Below, in pieces: positions 36,501 to 49,600 of a DNA stretch of 64,000 bases. Position 1 is the stretch's first letter; the number at the start of each line of letters is the position of its first letter. This stretch comes from Dromaius novaehollandiae. Taxonomy: Eukaryota > Chordata > Aves > Casuariiformes > Dromaiidae. The notes below the pieces were generated by a model. It worked only from the letters and a program-made list of their open reading frames with translations, was not told the origin of the DNA and did not search any database. Location: contig NC_088112.1 of the NCBI RefSeq assembly GCF_036370855.1, positions 17,042,469 through 17,106,468 of the forward strand, in the 5' to 3' direction. The translations under genes were made by a program, and so were the position numbers.

Positions 36501-39500
36501 CTCTCAAATAATAAAAATTGCTAGTCCTGGCTATAAAAGGCAATCCCAGAATAAAAACCTACCCCAGCTTGTCTAAAACGCATGTTTTAGCTCAAAGCTG
36601 AAATAAATCCTCAAGGAAAATCGCTACTGTATTTTACAGTGAATCAACTAAATATTATAACACTCACTGCAACTTAAGTTTCAAATAGTTGGTTACCAGC
36701 TACAAATGAGGGATGAGCTTTTATATGCATAAGGTTTGGGATTTTTTTCTGGGAGGGGGGGAGATTCCAAGTTATGTGGGAGCATAACAACCCAGTCATT
36801 GTTTTTATATCTTCCTATTAATAGCCACTTTGTCACAATGCAATTCATGTGCTAATCAAAACTACATTTACCTTCATTGTAGCCTTAACTCTTGACTTGA
36901 ATTTTCATTCTATTCATTTTAGGAAACAGACCCAGACTTTGATCATTGTGCTGTCTGCATTGAGAGTTACAAGCAGAACGATGTTGTCCGCATTTTACCA
37001 TGCAAGTAAGCTAGTAAAGTTGCTTTGTTTAGAAACAGTTCTCTTCGTGCTTCTTTGCTTCATTTTGTGCAATATGTGCATTGCAATTTACAGACACATT
37101 TGTTAGATGTTTCCGGCCCTAATAATAGTCATTTATTTTAGACTATCTACAATACCAGAAGGTGTGAAGGTGGCTGCTGGCACAGTTATGGACAATGAAG
37201 ATTAAAAAAACCCAGAGAGAATCTTTGAAGACTGGCAGTTTTGGCATATGAACAGTGGGAAGCTATGAAGGTTGTAATGGGGAGAGATTTAAAGACTGAA
37301 CAGTGGGCAGACACAAAAAAATTAATTATAATGAACTATATAACAGCTACAACCTTCTGCACAGTGGATGTGCAACATCTTGTTATACTGCTTCAGAAAC
37401 CCACAGCCAAAGAAATGTGGTCCTGCCAGCCTTCACACCTCCTCTGACATCAACCACTGTGCTATCTGTCTTTGGCCTCTCCAATGCCCTATGTTCTTGG
37501 CTTGTGCTTGGAGATTAGTGCTTGCTGGATATCCTGCATTGGTACTTAAAATGTAACAACTTCTTCCTTCCTCTGTTCCATTCTCTTGACACTTATAGGT
37601 TTTCACTTTGTTTCCATTCCACTTCTTCATTCTTGAGTTTTCTGTGATGCTAGCTCTTTGAGATGCTCATTTGAGTGGTTTTCCACATGGTGATTAGTCA
37701 GTAATTCTTACAGCTTTAAGCATTACCAGGGACTTCTTGCCCTTTTACTCTGAAGTGCGAAACTTTCTTCTTATCTCAGATACAAATTATACATACAAAT
37801 TATGTTGCATATGTACAGCCAAGATCCAGTAATTTGGCCTGTGCTTAGTATATAAATAGTGTTCTGCATGATACACTAGAAGCAACTAAGTCACAGCGTT
37901 GGAGTCAAGCTTCAGTCATGCCACAGCAGCACATAGCAGCTCATTATCAGTCTTCTAAACCCTCCTGCAGGCTGCTCTGAATAGCTGGATATTTCTCTCC
38001 TAATGCATAATGAACTTCTATTATAATAAAGAGAAAACACTGGTTTATGTTTTATTGATCAAAATATACATCAAGTATGTATTCTACTACTGAAGCTAGA
38101 TGTTTAATTCAGTTTACTTTTCTCTATTTTCTTTACATCTTGGACAGTGGAAAGCCATGAACTGTTTTATATGCTCAGTGTTGTTTGAGTAACATAAAGT
38201 ACAAATGTTTAGAAATATTGGGAAATAGAAGAGCTTAGTCTTAGATCTATAGAGATTTGGGAGGTTTTGGTCAAACATGTTGGTGCATTTCTTTTAACAA
38301 TTAATTGTTTTTACTCATTCAATGATGATGTCCTCTTGCCCCATAAAAAAAAAAAAAAAAAAAATTCCTCCTAAGGCCTATGTTAAAATTTGAGTTATGT
38401 CATATCTTGTAATCTCAAGTAAAGCTACTGTGTGAATTCAAGCCCTAGTCTTCGGTTTGTTATGAAGATTATCTGGAAATTGAGAAACTTCTGGAAGCTG
38501 ATTGCACACCAATTTTGGACCACTAAGCTGACTGATCAACTGCCTCTTAAAAAGCTTCACTTCTCTAATTCAGGGTGACCCTGTGAATCACCATGTATGA
38601 AATGGATGTTCACAAATCCTCTTCCTCTGTGCCTTTCTGATACTGAAGATCTCTTTTGATCTTTTCGTCCCACCTTAGCCATACTAATACTTGTCGTATG
38701 GGGTCATTGCAAGGTGAGGGAAGGTTCAAAAGCCAGCTGTAGCAGAGCACTAGCTAGGTGCTCTAGCTAACCTGAGCTGAACACAGCTGACCATCTGGAT
38801 GCTGGCTAGCTGTCACTGGAGGGGTTGCTCTCTGCAGAAGTCCTAAACAGATACTGCTAGAGCTGAGAAAGCTTTGTGCAAGATAGAAACCCTGATCCAA
38901 AAAGAAACTGTTCTTAATCAGTCTGCACAGCACTACTTAACACTTTTTGTGAGCCACAGTCCTGCAGAGAGTGAGCTGCCTGCTCCTGGGGACAGTTACA
39001 GCTGCTTCAGGGAGCTGGATGAAGATGCACCTGGCTGCCATCTCAGCACAGCATCCCCCAGTTCAGTCTCTCCATGTAAGGAGAAAACAAGGCTCTTATG
39101 TAGATCCTTTCTGTTCTGCTTTTCACAAGAATATAAGGTCACTGAAGGCTCAGATTACATTCTTGCCAAAGGCTGTTTGAAGACTTGTGTTCACTTTCTA
39201 CTTCTCTTTTTGAAATCTCACTTTGTCTGCTGCAGTTCAGCTTTGTGTTGAGGGCAAAAATGTCTTGGTTAGATGGGAACATGGAGACAGATAGTTTCCA
39301 CAAGACATTATTATACTTGTAGAATGGATGAGGGGCCAACCAGTACCTGCAGAGATGAGCCCAATAAATTTCAGATTGCATGTAAAACTGTTCAATCTAT
39401 TGAGAAGCATCTCTCCAAATCTTGTTTTGGAGATTTAATCACTTTCTACTCCCTTACTTTTCAACCTCTCATTCAAGTGCAACGTGCAAAGCTAGTAACA

Positions 39501-40646
39501 AAATAACATCTACAAGACAGTCTCTGAGCCAGATATGAGAAAACAGATTGCAAGAAAACCATGGAGAAAATGGCTTGACCAAGAGGAGGCAAATGAAAGC
39601 CTAGGAGTGTGTCTAACTGTGTTTTTGAAGGAAGTTATAATCATTAGACAGTAGGAATCACTGACGTACAGGATCCTTGCTGACTACTTCAGTGTAAAAG
39701 TAGCATTTCCCTTTGCTAGCCACCAGAATTGTTATCCCCAGTTAATAGTCTGTCACTCTGTGCCTTTGTAGAGAGGAGTCCAGCTTGCATAGGCATACAG
39801 TGCCATCTGAACAAGTGGCACCTAAATTCTGTAGCAAAACATTGCACTTGTGATGGAAAGTGTTTTGGCAGGTGAGAAATTGTGGCAAATAAAAAAAAAA
39901 AGAAAATAATTGATGCAAACAATGCAGTTAAATCTGTATCATTTATGTTGTGCCTCAGAGATAGAAATAGGTTCAATACCAAGCAACCTCCAGGCATACT
40001 TGTCACTTTTAGTACACAGAAGGGATAAAACAGCCCTCTTTCTTCCCAGCCCACCTCAGCACAGACAGAAGTGGTCATTTTCAGACTTATAAGCCTGAGA
40101 AACATTTCTTTCTTTGTGAATGTCATATTATATAAGTTAAAAATAAGTAGCGTAAACAGATGTCAGAATGACTCTAACAAAAGGCTCATGGATAATTTTC
40201 TTCATTCAAAGGGAGTTTTACTTTCCTGTTGCACTGCTGCGTCTAGGAGATGAATGGGTGCTGTGTGAAAACTGATCAGGAGAGAGGTGGTGGGTAGGAA
40301 AGATAATGACTGAGAGATAAGGGAGCGGGAGAGCAAAGTGACAGGTTAGGAAAAAAGCATGGAGAGTGACATTGGAAAGGGCAGAAAGATGGCCTGGGAA
40401 GGAAGGAATCCGCAAGGCAGGAAAAAGTAAAGGAGTAGCAAACATTTGAGAAAGAAAAGGAAGAGCAGCAATTGGGCAGTGAAGACGGATGTAAAAGGAC
40501 ACGATGCAAGGCTGAATTTTAAGGAACTATGTTAAAATAAGTGTTTTGAGCCAAATGTTTATATATCCTGTACTGGGCAAAAAGGGAGAAAGCAGCAAAA
40601 ATGACTAAGCCACCTTTTCACCTGGTTTATTCTGTGCTGCTGTAAA

Positions 40647-40694
<48 letters not shown>

Positions 40695-43600
40695 AGCCAA
40701 TTAACACAGTATCTCACTGCCATCCTTTCCGTCACTGCAGTACCTTTGCACCACCCCATTTTTGCTGCTACCCTGCTTACGATGGCAGTCTCTCTCCCTC
40801 CCCCTGGCGATAGTGAGTATTTGTGGAAGGTAGTGAAGCTGCTGTGCCCTGGCGTTGCCTGCTGGGGGGTGGAGGGCACCTTCCTCGCTGCTGCCGCAGC
40901 CGGCCAGTCGTCTCCGCTCAGGTTTGCTGGCTGCCTGCAGCAGGACGGTAAGTGCCTGCGTGCCGCTTGCCTGCCCAGCTGGGACGATTGGGCCACAGAC
41001 CATGGGGAGCGGCTGCCTCCATCAGCAGCAGGCCAGGGGTGTGAGTCTGTAAGGCAGCACGTTGCTTAGGTCTCTTTGGGCTGCTGCCCTGGGATGGAGT
41101 AGATAATGTAGTGAGCTCTAGGGAAGTAGCACTTGTAAATGTGTTCTCACCCTTCCCCTTTTGTTACATGCTAGTCATTACACCACGAAAAGAGTGACTT
41201 GAGCTCCCTCTTTCTCTGTCGAACGCTGCAGAGAAGTTGTGTTGTACAACAGTCAGGATTATGGTGTTCGTTACCTGCTGGCGGCCGATCAGCTTGGGCA
41301 TGCTGACAGAGTGGAAAAATACCTGCAGGTCACCTGCCTGGAGCCATGCCCGCATGGGGGACTCCTTCAGTGCTACCAGGCCGACGGCCGGGCTTGTTTC
41401 TTCCTGCCCTGAGGGAGGAGAAGCAGCAAAAGCTGTATCACACTTGACTTCCTGGTGTCTGGTTCCTTGGGGAGCGTAGTCGTCCACTGAGACCCAGATC
41501 AACTCGCAAGGAACTCTTCGGGTGTATGGTTTTAGAAAGCTTCTTATTGAACAAACGACAGAAATATGAAGGTGGAGAAGGTTTACGATGGCAGAAAATG
41601 CAAGGGCTTGCTCTGTCAGACTGAGTTTTAAAGATAATTCATGTGTTTATTATCTTCATTGCTTTATAACTGCTTCTTTACTCTTGGAAACAGAAATCCA
41701 GATGGAGCCTGAGCCCTGATGATGGTATCAGCAAGCTTTTTAAGGAGCAGATAAACAGCATAAATAGGAGGCAGAGCCATGCTGATTTAAATCAATACAT
41801 AACCTTTAGGGAACTGTACTTTTTAAAACACATTAATAAACATCCATGAAGGTTTAGGACCTGAAAGCAAAGAATGATGAGGTCACAGAAATAGTTGAGC
41901 TGTTCTGGTGCATTTGAACTGTATCAGACTGCTAATGACTCTTTAAAATAATTTGTAATATTTAGCTGATACATGTTGGAATCCATATCAATAGACTGCT
42001 TCACTTGATCTGAGTGCTTTTACAGCACTAAGCACTGATTAGCTGATAACAATATGTTAAAGCTGTTCTCATACTTCTTTGGAGTCTTGATGTCTGCCGT
42101 TTCACAAAACATTAGATTTTCAGGTTTGCCCTAGTCTAAAACAGACTTCAGAATCTTAAAAGGAAATAAAAGCAACTAAAAGCCATAATTTGTGTAACAG
42201 AACAATACCATCATTATACATATCAGTAGATTTGAAACAATTTTTTTTATCACCAGAGGACTTCTAAACATTGTTTTCTGTAGTTTTGTGAGTAATAAAG
42301 TGAGTGCAATAAGAACCAACAATAGAAATAAGTCTGTATTTTGTACAATTATTTGAACAGTAAGCAGTGTACATATCTGGTTTTTCATCCTTTATTACCC
42401 TGTTGCTAAAGGAGGCAGTCTGGCAAAGTGAGTGAGATTCTTAAATTTGCTTAACAAAGCAGTCTGGTGTGTTCAGCAATGCTCATGCACCATGTAGCAC
42501 GGAGAGGTTTGCTTTCTGTGCTGCGTAGCAGGCCAACCATGAATGTAGAAGTAATGCTGTTCTCTTCTGAAAAGTGGTAGTAGAAACACATCAAGTCCTG
42601 TTACGCTGTTCTGTGACTACAGCTTCAGCATACCTCCATGGCTAATAACACAGTCATTTTCCAAGTTTTCATTCCTGCAAATTCTATCTGGGATACAGAT
42701 AAGCAAAGTTCTTTCCCTCCCTGTACATCTTCTGTTGCTTATACTGTGCTCTTTAAGTCTGTGCACCTTCGTTTAATACACATAGGATGTATAACTGGCT
42801 TCCAGTCAGCTGCAGCTATGTTGACACACTTTAATACCTCCACAAGTCTTGGTAGCCACAGACAAAAAATAATTGTATACTATTCTTATTCCATGTTTAT
42901 TAACAACTTCAGGAGGCCTTTCCCCTAGGGGACTTTCTGGAGATTTAAAAGCAAATTATCTGGTAGCATGCCTCATTCAGTCTCTGCTTTTAAAATCACA
43001 TGGGATGGAGAGGGAGGAACTCCCAGACTCCATGATGAGCTTATTGAGGTATAGAGCAGCACGTATGACATAGGGAGAGGAGGGGAGATAGAGCGCCTCA
43101 TCTCTGTGCTGTCTCAAGGATGTGCATGACCTCTTACGGACTGTGCTGATGCCTCAGATGGGTGGCAAGAACACCTTGTTCTGCCACTACCCCTTCGCCC
43201 GTTTGGTTTAGAGCAAAGCTGTTTGCTGGCTAAGCAGCCCTTCCACTTGTTGGTGTTTGTCGCGAGCACTGGTCTGTCGTGTTTGGGTACGCCTGCTCTT
43301 CCTGTCTTTGGGCTCCAGGAGGTTCTGCAGCCAGTGCTGCTGGAAATGGAAGATCTAGATTCCTACCATAGGCAGTCAGTCAGATTAGGTTATTCTGCTA
43401 AACCTGTATGTCATGTAGAAAGTGTAGTGATACCCATTTCTGCTGTGAGAATACATGCTCTAAATTAGAGATTTTTGCCTGAAAAGCCAGGAGAACAAAT
43501 CTGTTTCTTTAGTTTAGATATGTTGTTACAGTCCCTGCGTACTCCTTTCTTGTTATTTTAGTTTAGATCAATTCAACATTGTTACATTTGTATTCATGTA

Positions 43601-46600
43601 CATGACTAAAAGATTTTGTAAGCAATGTAGGTGGCAATTCAAACTGTTCACTAGCTCAGAGTTCCCTGCTGCGAAAGTAGAAGCCTGTTTTGCTTTTTCA
43701 TCTTTGAAAGGGTTTTGCTTTTCCGTGACCATCATATGATGATAGACATGTTTTCCTTCCAGATACCAAGAAACACAGATTGTAGATAAAGCCTTTCAAA
43801 ATGTTTTTTCTTCTTTTCATTCAGATGTGCTTATTATAAAAGCCCTTACAAAACCAAGCATAAGTTTATCTAGCTTGCCTTTTAAATTTGTAAATAGGCT
43901 GACTTTTCAATAAAATTGATTTCTGATGGATCTGTGCTCTTCCTACCTGATTTATGATCAGGTTCTTAACAGAAATTGAGATGAGGCTTCACACAATGTT
44001 ATGGTGGGGAATTTACATTGCCATCGTTATTCTGTCCATATGCCTACTCATATCCACAACAAAAGGCAAAATAACCCTTCTTTGTAAGTGTATTTATTTT
44101 CTTTGTGAACTATTAGTAACTGGTGGCAACAACAAGGAAGAATCTTAGATTTTCTTTGTATTGCAGTCAGCACAGAACACTGGCAATTCTAGAATTTGTT
44201 CTGTTTACCTAGTTAAAAAAGCAACCACTTAAAAGCTTATTAAAATACTTCTCATATGATTTGCAAGCCATTCTATGTTATATAATATGTGCCATGTCTG
44301 TTCTTCTAGGCATGTTTTCCACAAAGCCTGCGTGGATCCGTGGCTTAGTGAGCACTGTACGTGTCCCATGTGTAAACTGAACATTTTGAAGGCCCTGGGA
44401 ATTGTGGTAAGTTACACCGTTGTGAGCTCCTCTTTCCGCCGTCTCTGAGATCCAGAGCATGCAGAACGATTCTGGGGAGAAGGGTGTTCCAGTACCCTTA
44501 GAGAAAACTCTTCTTAATACCTAGTATTAAGAAGTATCTTTACTGCTGATAAAGCTGATTTCTTGCTGTTCCTTTCCCTGGTTGGTCTTTGAGAATATTC
44601 TATTATATTCCTGTATATAACAATTTCTTATCTATTGAAAGTCTCCTGTGTTCTTTGTACTCTTCCCCTTTCTCAACTTCTGTCAAGCTTTCTTCATTAA
44701 ATTTCCTTTCTAAACCTCTTGTTCTTGTTGTGGTCTCCTCTAGATGCTCTCAGATGTGTTTACACAGTAAATGCTGTGCCCAGAGCTGCATGGAGTGCAT
44801 TAGCCGAGGCCAGCTAGTTCTCCTCAGTTGTGTGTAGAGCAGCTCATGGCTTAGGAGGGCTCTCAGGACTGCTTTTGTTGACCAGTTCACAAGGCAATAG
44901 GAGAGAAGGGCCTCAAAGGAGATTTTTCTATTTTTCCTGTATGAGGAGAAGCCTCTGAGGATGGGCGTGATGCTCTTCTTGAAGGAAAGAAATAAGGGAG
45001 AAAGAGGAGAGCATATGAAGATATTTATTAGTGGGAATTGGAGAGTTTTGCATGGACTAAAGCAGCTTTTGGATCAAGCACAGTGAGAGAATAGTCAGGC
45101 CTCCATTTCTGGCCGTGTCAATTTAAAAGTTGCACAGTTTCTAAAAATAGTTGCAGATGTGTTGTGGATAAGCTATTTTTGCAATTAATAACATACCTGA
45201 GATTTTAGAGGAGGAAACAGTAGAAGTTGGTGCATGTTATGCAAGACCTTCCTACTGTGGAAGCAGAGTTCAAAGAGAGGAAACTTAATCATTGCTCACA
45301 GTAGTAAATGATACAGGCATGGGTAGGCTATCATACAAGCATATGTGAGTCCATTTCCTGAATCTTAATCCTATTTCTTGCTTCTTTGTCCAACGCTTCA
45401 CAGTGAAGTTAACTTGACTGAAGGGGCAACTTTGTGATTGCCAAATCACATGTATTTCTCTCCTGTACGATCTGAGGAGAGTCTCAGCAGCTGAATAAAA
45501 TGTGTATGTGTGGTTTACTCAATTTACAGGTTTTCTACATGTAGAACATTCTCCATTTTAATGTGGAATCACTTGGTTTTTCAGCCAAACGTGCCATGTA
45601 CAGATAATGTAGCCTTTGACATGGAAAGGCTCACCAGGGGCCAGCCAGCTAACAGACGATCAGCACTTGGCGATTTTGCCAACGACAGCTCTCTCAGCCT
45701 GGAGCCCCTGCGCACCTCTGGGATGTCACAGCTTCCACAGGACGGAGAACTGACTCCAAGGTCAGGAGAGATCAACATTGCTGTGACAAGTAAGTTTTCT
45801 TTGGCTTCCATTACAGTTCTCTGTTTTTCTTCTGGTATGTGGCACTTGCTTTGCTGTGGGTCTGTGCTGCAGGGTAGTGGTAAAAGATTTCCTTGCAGAG
45901 ACAAAGGTGACCTCAGTGTCTCTATAAGAAGCGTACGCTCTGTTTTGAAAGAGATAACTCTAGGTACAACAGTGCCAACAGTTCCATTATTAATGGTATA
46001 TCCATTTAGATCTGCGTATGAAGAACACTGGATGAACTAAAAAAACAACAAAATAAACCTCCTGAATTTGGTAACCAGCATGAGAAGCTGAATTGCCAAA
46101 AACATTACTCTTTCAGAATACTTTACGTGCAGTAACTTATGCATACATAAATATTTTAGCCGGTTGCTATTTCCGCAAGCATTTTTCCTCTGAGATTGTT
46201 ACTACTGGAATTCTGGTGTCCCTCAGCAGATGTTTTTTCTATTACAAAATTTGTGAATTAAAGAAGTATCTGATTTACCAACATTTCTGAGTATTGTCCA
46301 AATGTTTTGTGACATCAGAAAATTGTTCCTGCACTGTTTGCAAGCGCTTATCCAAAAAAGCAGCATGGAAAATTTCCACTGCATAGATTTTTACCTGACG
46401 TTTTTAATGCATAAGAAGTCCTATAGCAAATGTGTGGAATTGCATCATATTTCTAAATGCTGTAGACTCTCAATTTGATGCATGAATGGTTGTTTTTCTG
46501 GCTGAATTACAAAAATAGAATCCATGCAGCTTAGCAGTTTAATTTTCTCCTTGTGTTTTCCTTATGTGTATCTGTAATCTAGATTTGAACTCAGTGTCAC

Positions 46601-49600
46601 TGTCACCAATATATGTATAAAAAGCAGTGTTACTGATGCAGTCCATTACAGAGTGTTTCTTTAGACACTGCAACAAAATAAATGTATCATTTAAACAAAA
46701 AAAAACCCACTTTTCTTCTCATGAAACATATAGGCCATATCCATAAGTGTCCTGGTCTGAGGCGGAAAAATCCAAACACAGAATCTAGATGTTTTGCAAA
46801 ACCAATAAGTCACTGTCCTGCAGTGTTCAACATCTAATTTTCCCATATTCAGTTCTATTAAACAGAGAACAAATCTGTTGGTGTGCTGCTTTCTTTGTCA
46901 TTGGGGGAGGGAAAATTCAGTAGTTTCGGTTAAACTTTATAACCACCTGGTTTTACAGAAGGTTCTTTTACTGCGTGTTCCCAATTGTAGTACTTCTCTT
47001 TCACAGATGGGATGCCAGGGTAAAACAAGAAATATCAGCAACAGTTCATTCTGACAATGTTTATAAAATAAAGCTGTAGAAAAGGCTGTTCAAATGTTTA
47101 GATTTTATGGATGACACATGCATTCTTTGATGCATATGATTTAAACCAAAAGCCATATACAGCAAAAGAGTGTTTGTATTCCAGTCTATTACTATGTGCC
47201 AAATTGATCCTGAGGGGAGAGAATAACACTTTGAATAGTGAACATTCTTTAATAGCATTAGTTATGTTTCTTTTTATTTATTTTTAAGTGTCTGTATTTA
47301 TATACTAACACTGAAATGATTTTTTCATGTTGTATTTCTGTCTATTAAGTGGAAAACTTTAATTATACTTTGCTGTCAAATAAGTGGTCTTATTTTTTCT
47401 TTTAAAATAACACTATAGCATTTGTTCAGGGGGCTAGGGGGCAAAGACACAAATAAATTATAAGTGTGAAAATATATTGAATGTGCTTATGTGAAGAGAC
47501 ACATCTCGGCAAACCTAAACCAACCATGACAATCTTCTTTCTGACTTGGGGGCGGACAGAGTTTTCCTGACATTTTCCCTTGTTTCTGCATTTCACTTTA
47601 TGTTGTTAAGTTGTCTTTCTTTATCGCTAACCTTTGGGCTCAGCCAGGAAATACTGTTGTGCCATGCTTTTTTCCACATCTCTCTCCACTTCTTCTTTGC
47701 TAGCCTTCTCCAGTCAGTAACTCTGTGGCTAACCTCCTTCTGCTTCACTTCCTGGTGCCAGTCATGGCTTAGAAACCTCTTGCCTTCCTCCAGTGGTGTT
47801 TGAGGGAAAAATTGGCATCGCTTTGACATAAGCCTTCTCCCACGAGTGATTTCCTCCCTTTCCTTTGTCAACAGAAGAATGGTTTATTATTGCCAGTTTT
47901 GGCCTCCTCAGTGCCCTCACACTCTGCTACATGATCATCAAAGCCACAGCTAGCTTGAATGCTAATGAGTAAGTAAATATTCAGATGTTTCTATGTATTT
48001 CTGGTGTGTGTGTCACATTGGGAAGAAATACTGAGCGAGCAGAAGGAAAAAAATGCAGTTTTTCTGCTTTTCTCAAATGCAAGTCTCTCACTATTAACAG
48101 TAGGCTCCAGGGTAACATCTGAACTCCCTCTTCATTTATATTTAGCTGGATTGTCTGAGGAAATCTCCCTGCAAAGTGGAGAAATGAAAGGGGGAAGAGT
48201 GACAATATTGATATTCGTTTTTGATCAATGATCTAGGTGGAAGTTAGGTTTATGCCATTAATCCTCATAAACAAAATTCTCTTGGTAGAGTGAGAAGTTA
48301 CTACTACTGCCTTTGACAGTTTCCACCTCAGTTGCTCAGACAAGCTTCATATAAAAAAAAAGGATTTAAATAGAAAACTAACGTTTTACTGTAGGAGAGG
48401 AAGAGAGACAAACAATGAATGCACGGCTCTTTCTTGTCTCTCTTGTCTCTCTTAAGTGGATAGAGCAGACCAATCTCCTGACCTTTCACTTTAGTATGCT
48501 TAAGAATTGCAGTTAAAAGACTGCTTAAAGACATCTCTGCTTTCTTAATTTTGATGGACTCTTTCCTTCCCCTGCCTCCCTGCAGACAGGCTAGACAAGA
48601 AATGACTCTAGCACATGCCTTCCAGTCTTTTATAATTACGTATGTGGGCAAGTATAAATCTGTTTTGCAGATGGATTAACTAGGTGCCTCCAGTTGTTTT
48701 CAGATTAGGTGTACAGAACATCTGGGATAATTATATGCATTTAATCCTAATTTATTTATTTGGGGAGGGGAAGTACCAACATTTTTCTTTCTGTGAACAT
48801 CTTGACACAGCTGAAATGCCATTAACTGTGCTGATCTCTTACCAGAAGTGGGGCGAGATTCACAGGCGCTCTCTCCTGTGAGTCTCGAAAATGTTGTAGT
48901 TTTATAAACATGCTTTCACATTTTTTGTTATCGATATAAAGGAAAGAAGCAATTTTCTTGATTTTTGTTGTTCTCTGGAAAGTATAAGGCGTCCTTAACA
49001 AGATGGAAACACGTTTAATAGTCTTCAGGGTAGAAGTTTAGACAGTCTCCAGCTAAGCTCCTTCAGGAAGGGGACAAAAAGTTCTTAAAGGTTTTGGTTA
49101 TCGTGAACCTTTGATTATCACTAATCTGTGGATCTTCATTTCCTCCTCTTGCCAGATGATAACTCCAAAAGGGCATAATGAAGAAAAGTTTTAAAATTTC
49201 AAATAGCCCAGTCAAGTCTTGGATTTCCAACTAATTAGCAGCAACATGGTAGCTGTAGCTGAACACAGTTAATCTGCCACTGCAAAATAGCCTGGGAAAG
49301 CTTGGAGCAAGGCAAGCTGTGAGCACGTGAAACAGGAATGCCTGCATTTCTGGGCATTTCCATATCATTAGGAAGAAGACAAAGGAATTGTAGTCCATGT
49401 AGTATCATCCAGTTTGGGTATGCGGAGCAGTTGCATTTCTTCTCTTTCCCTGGCAACTCTTCTTTTTGTTGTCTGGGTGTTGCTCAGTTGGCTCTAGCTC
49501 TATTTTTACCGAAAGGGCAAGCTTCTTCACATTGGCAGAGATTTAGGGCCTGCAGAGAAGTGTTTTCAGAATGATGTTCCCTTAGTACAAACAAAGGACA

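Larger units (their letters stand above)
37006..44309 (+). other. RNF130 intron 5
   Basis: About 7.3 kb. It contains an A-run (38345-38364), a purine-rich tract (about 40240-40510), a 38-base T-run (40651-40688) and a GC-rich island (about 40720-41500) with a candidate two-exon open frame. The remainder is ordinary AT-rich intron. Confidence 0.9.

Noticed and set aside
45510-46040. 176-codon open frame as a separate gene
   Set aside because: Its middle is RNF130 exon 7; the flanking codons are intron read through beyond valid splice sites.
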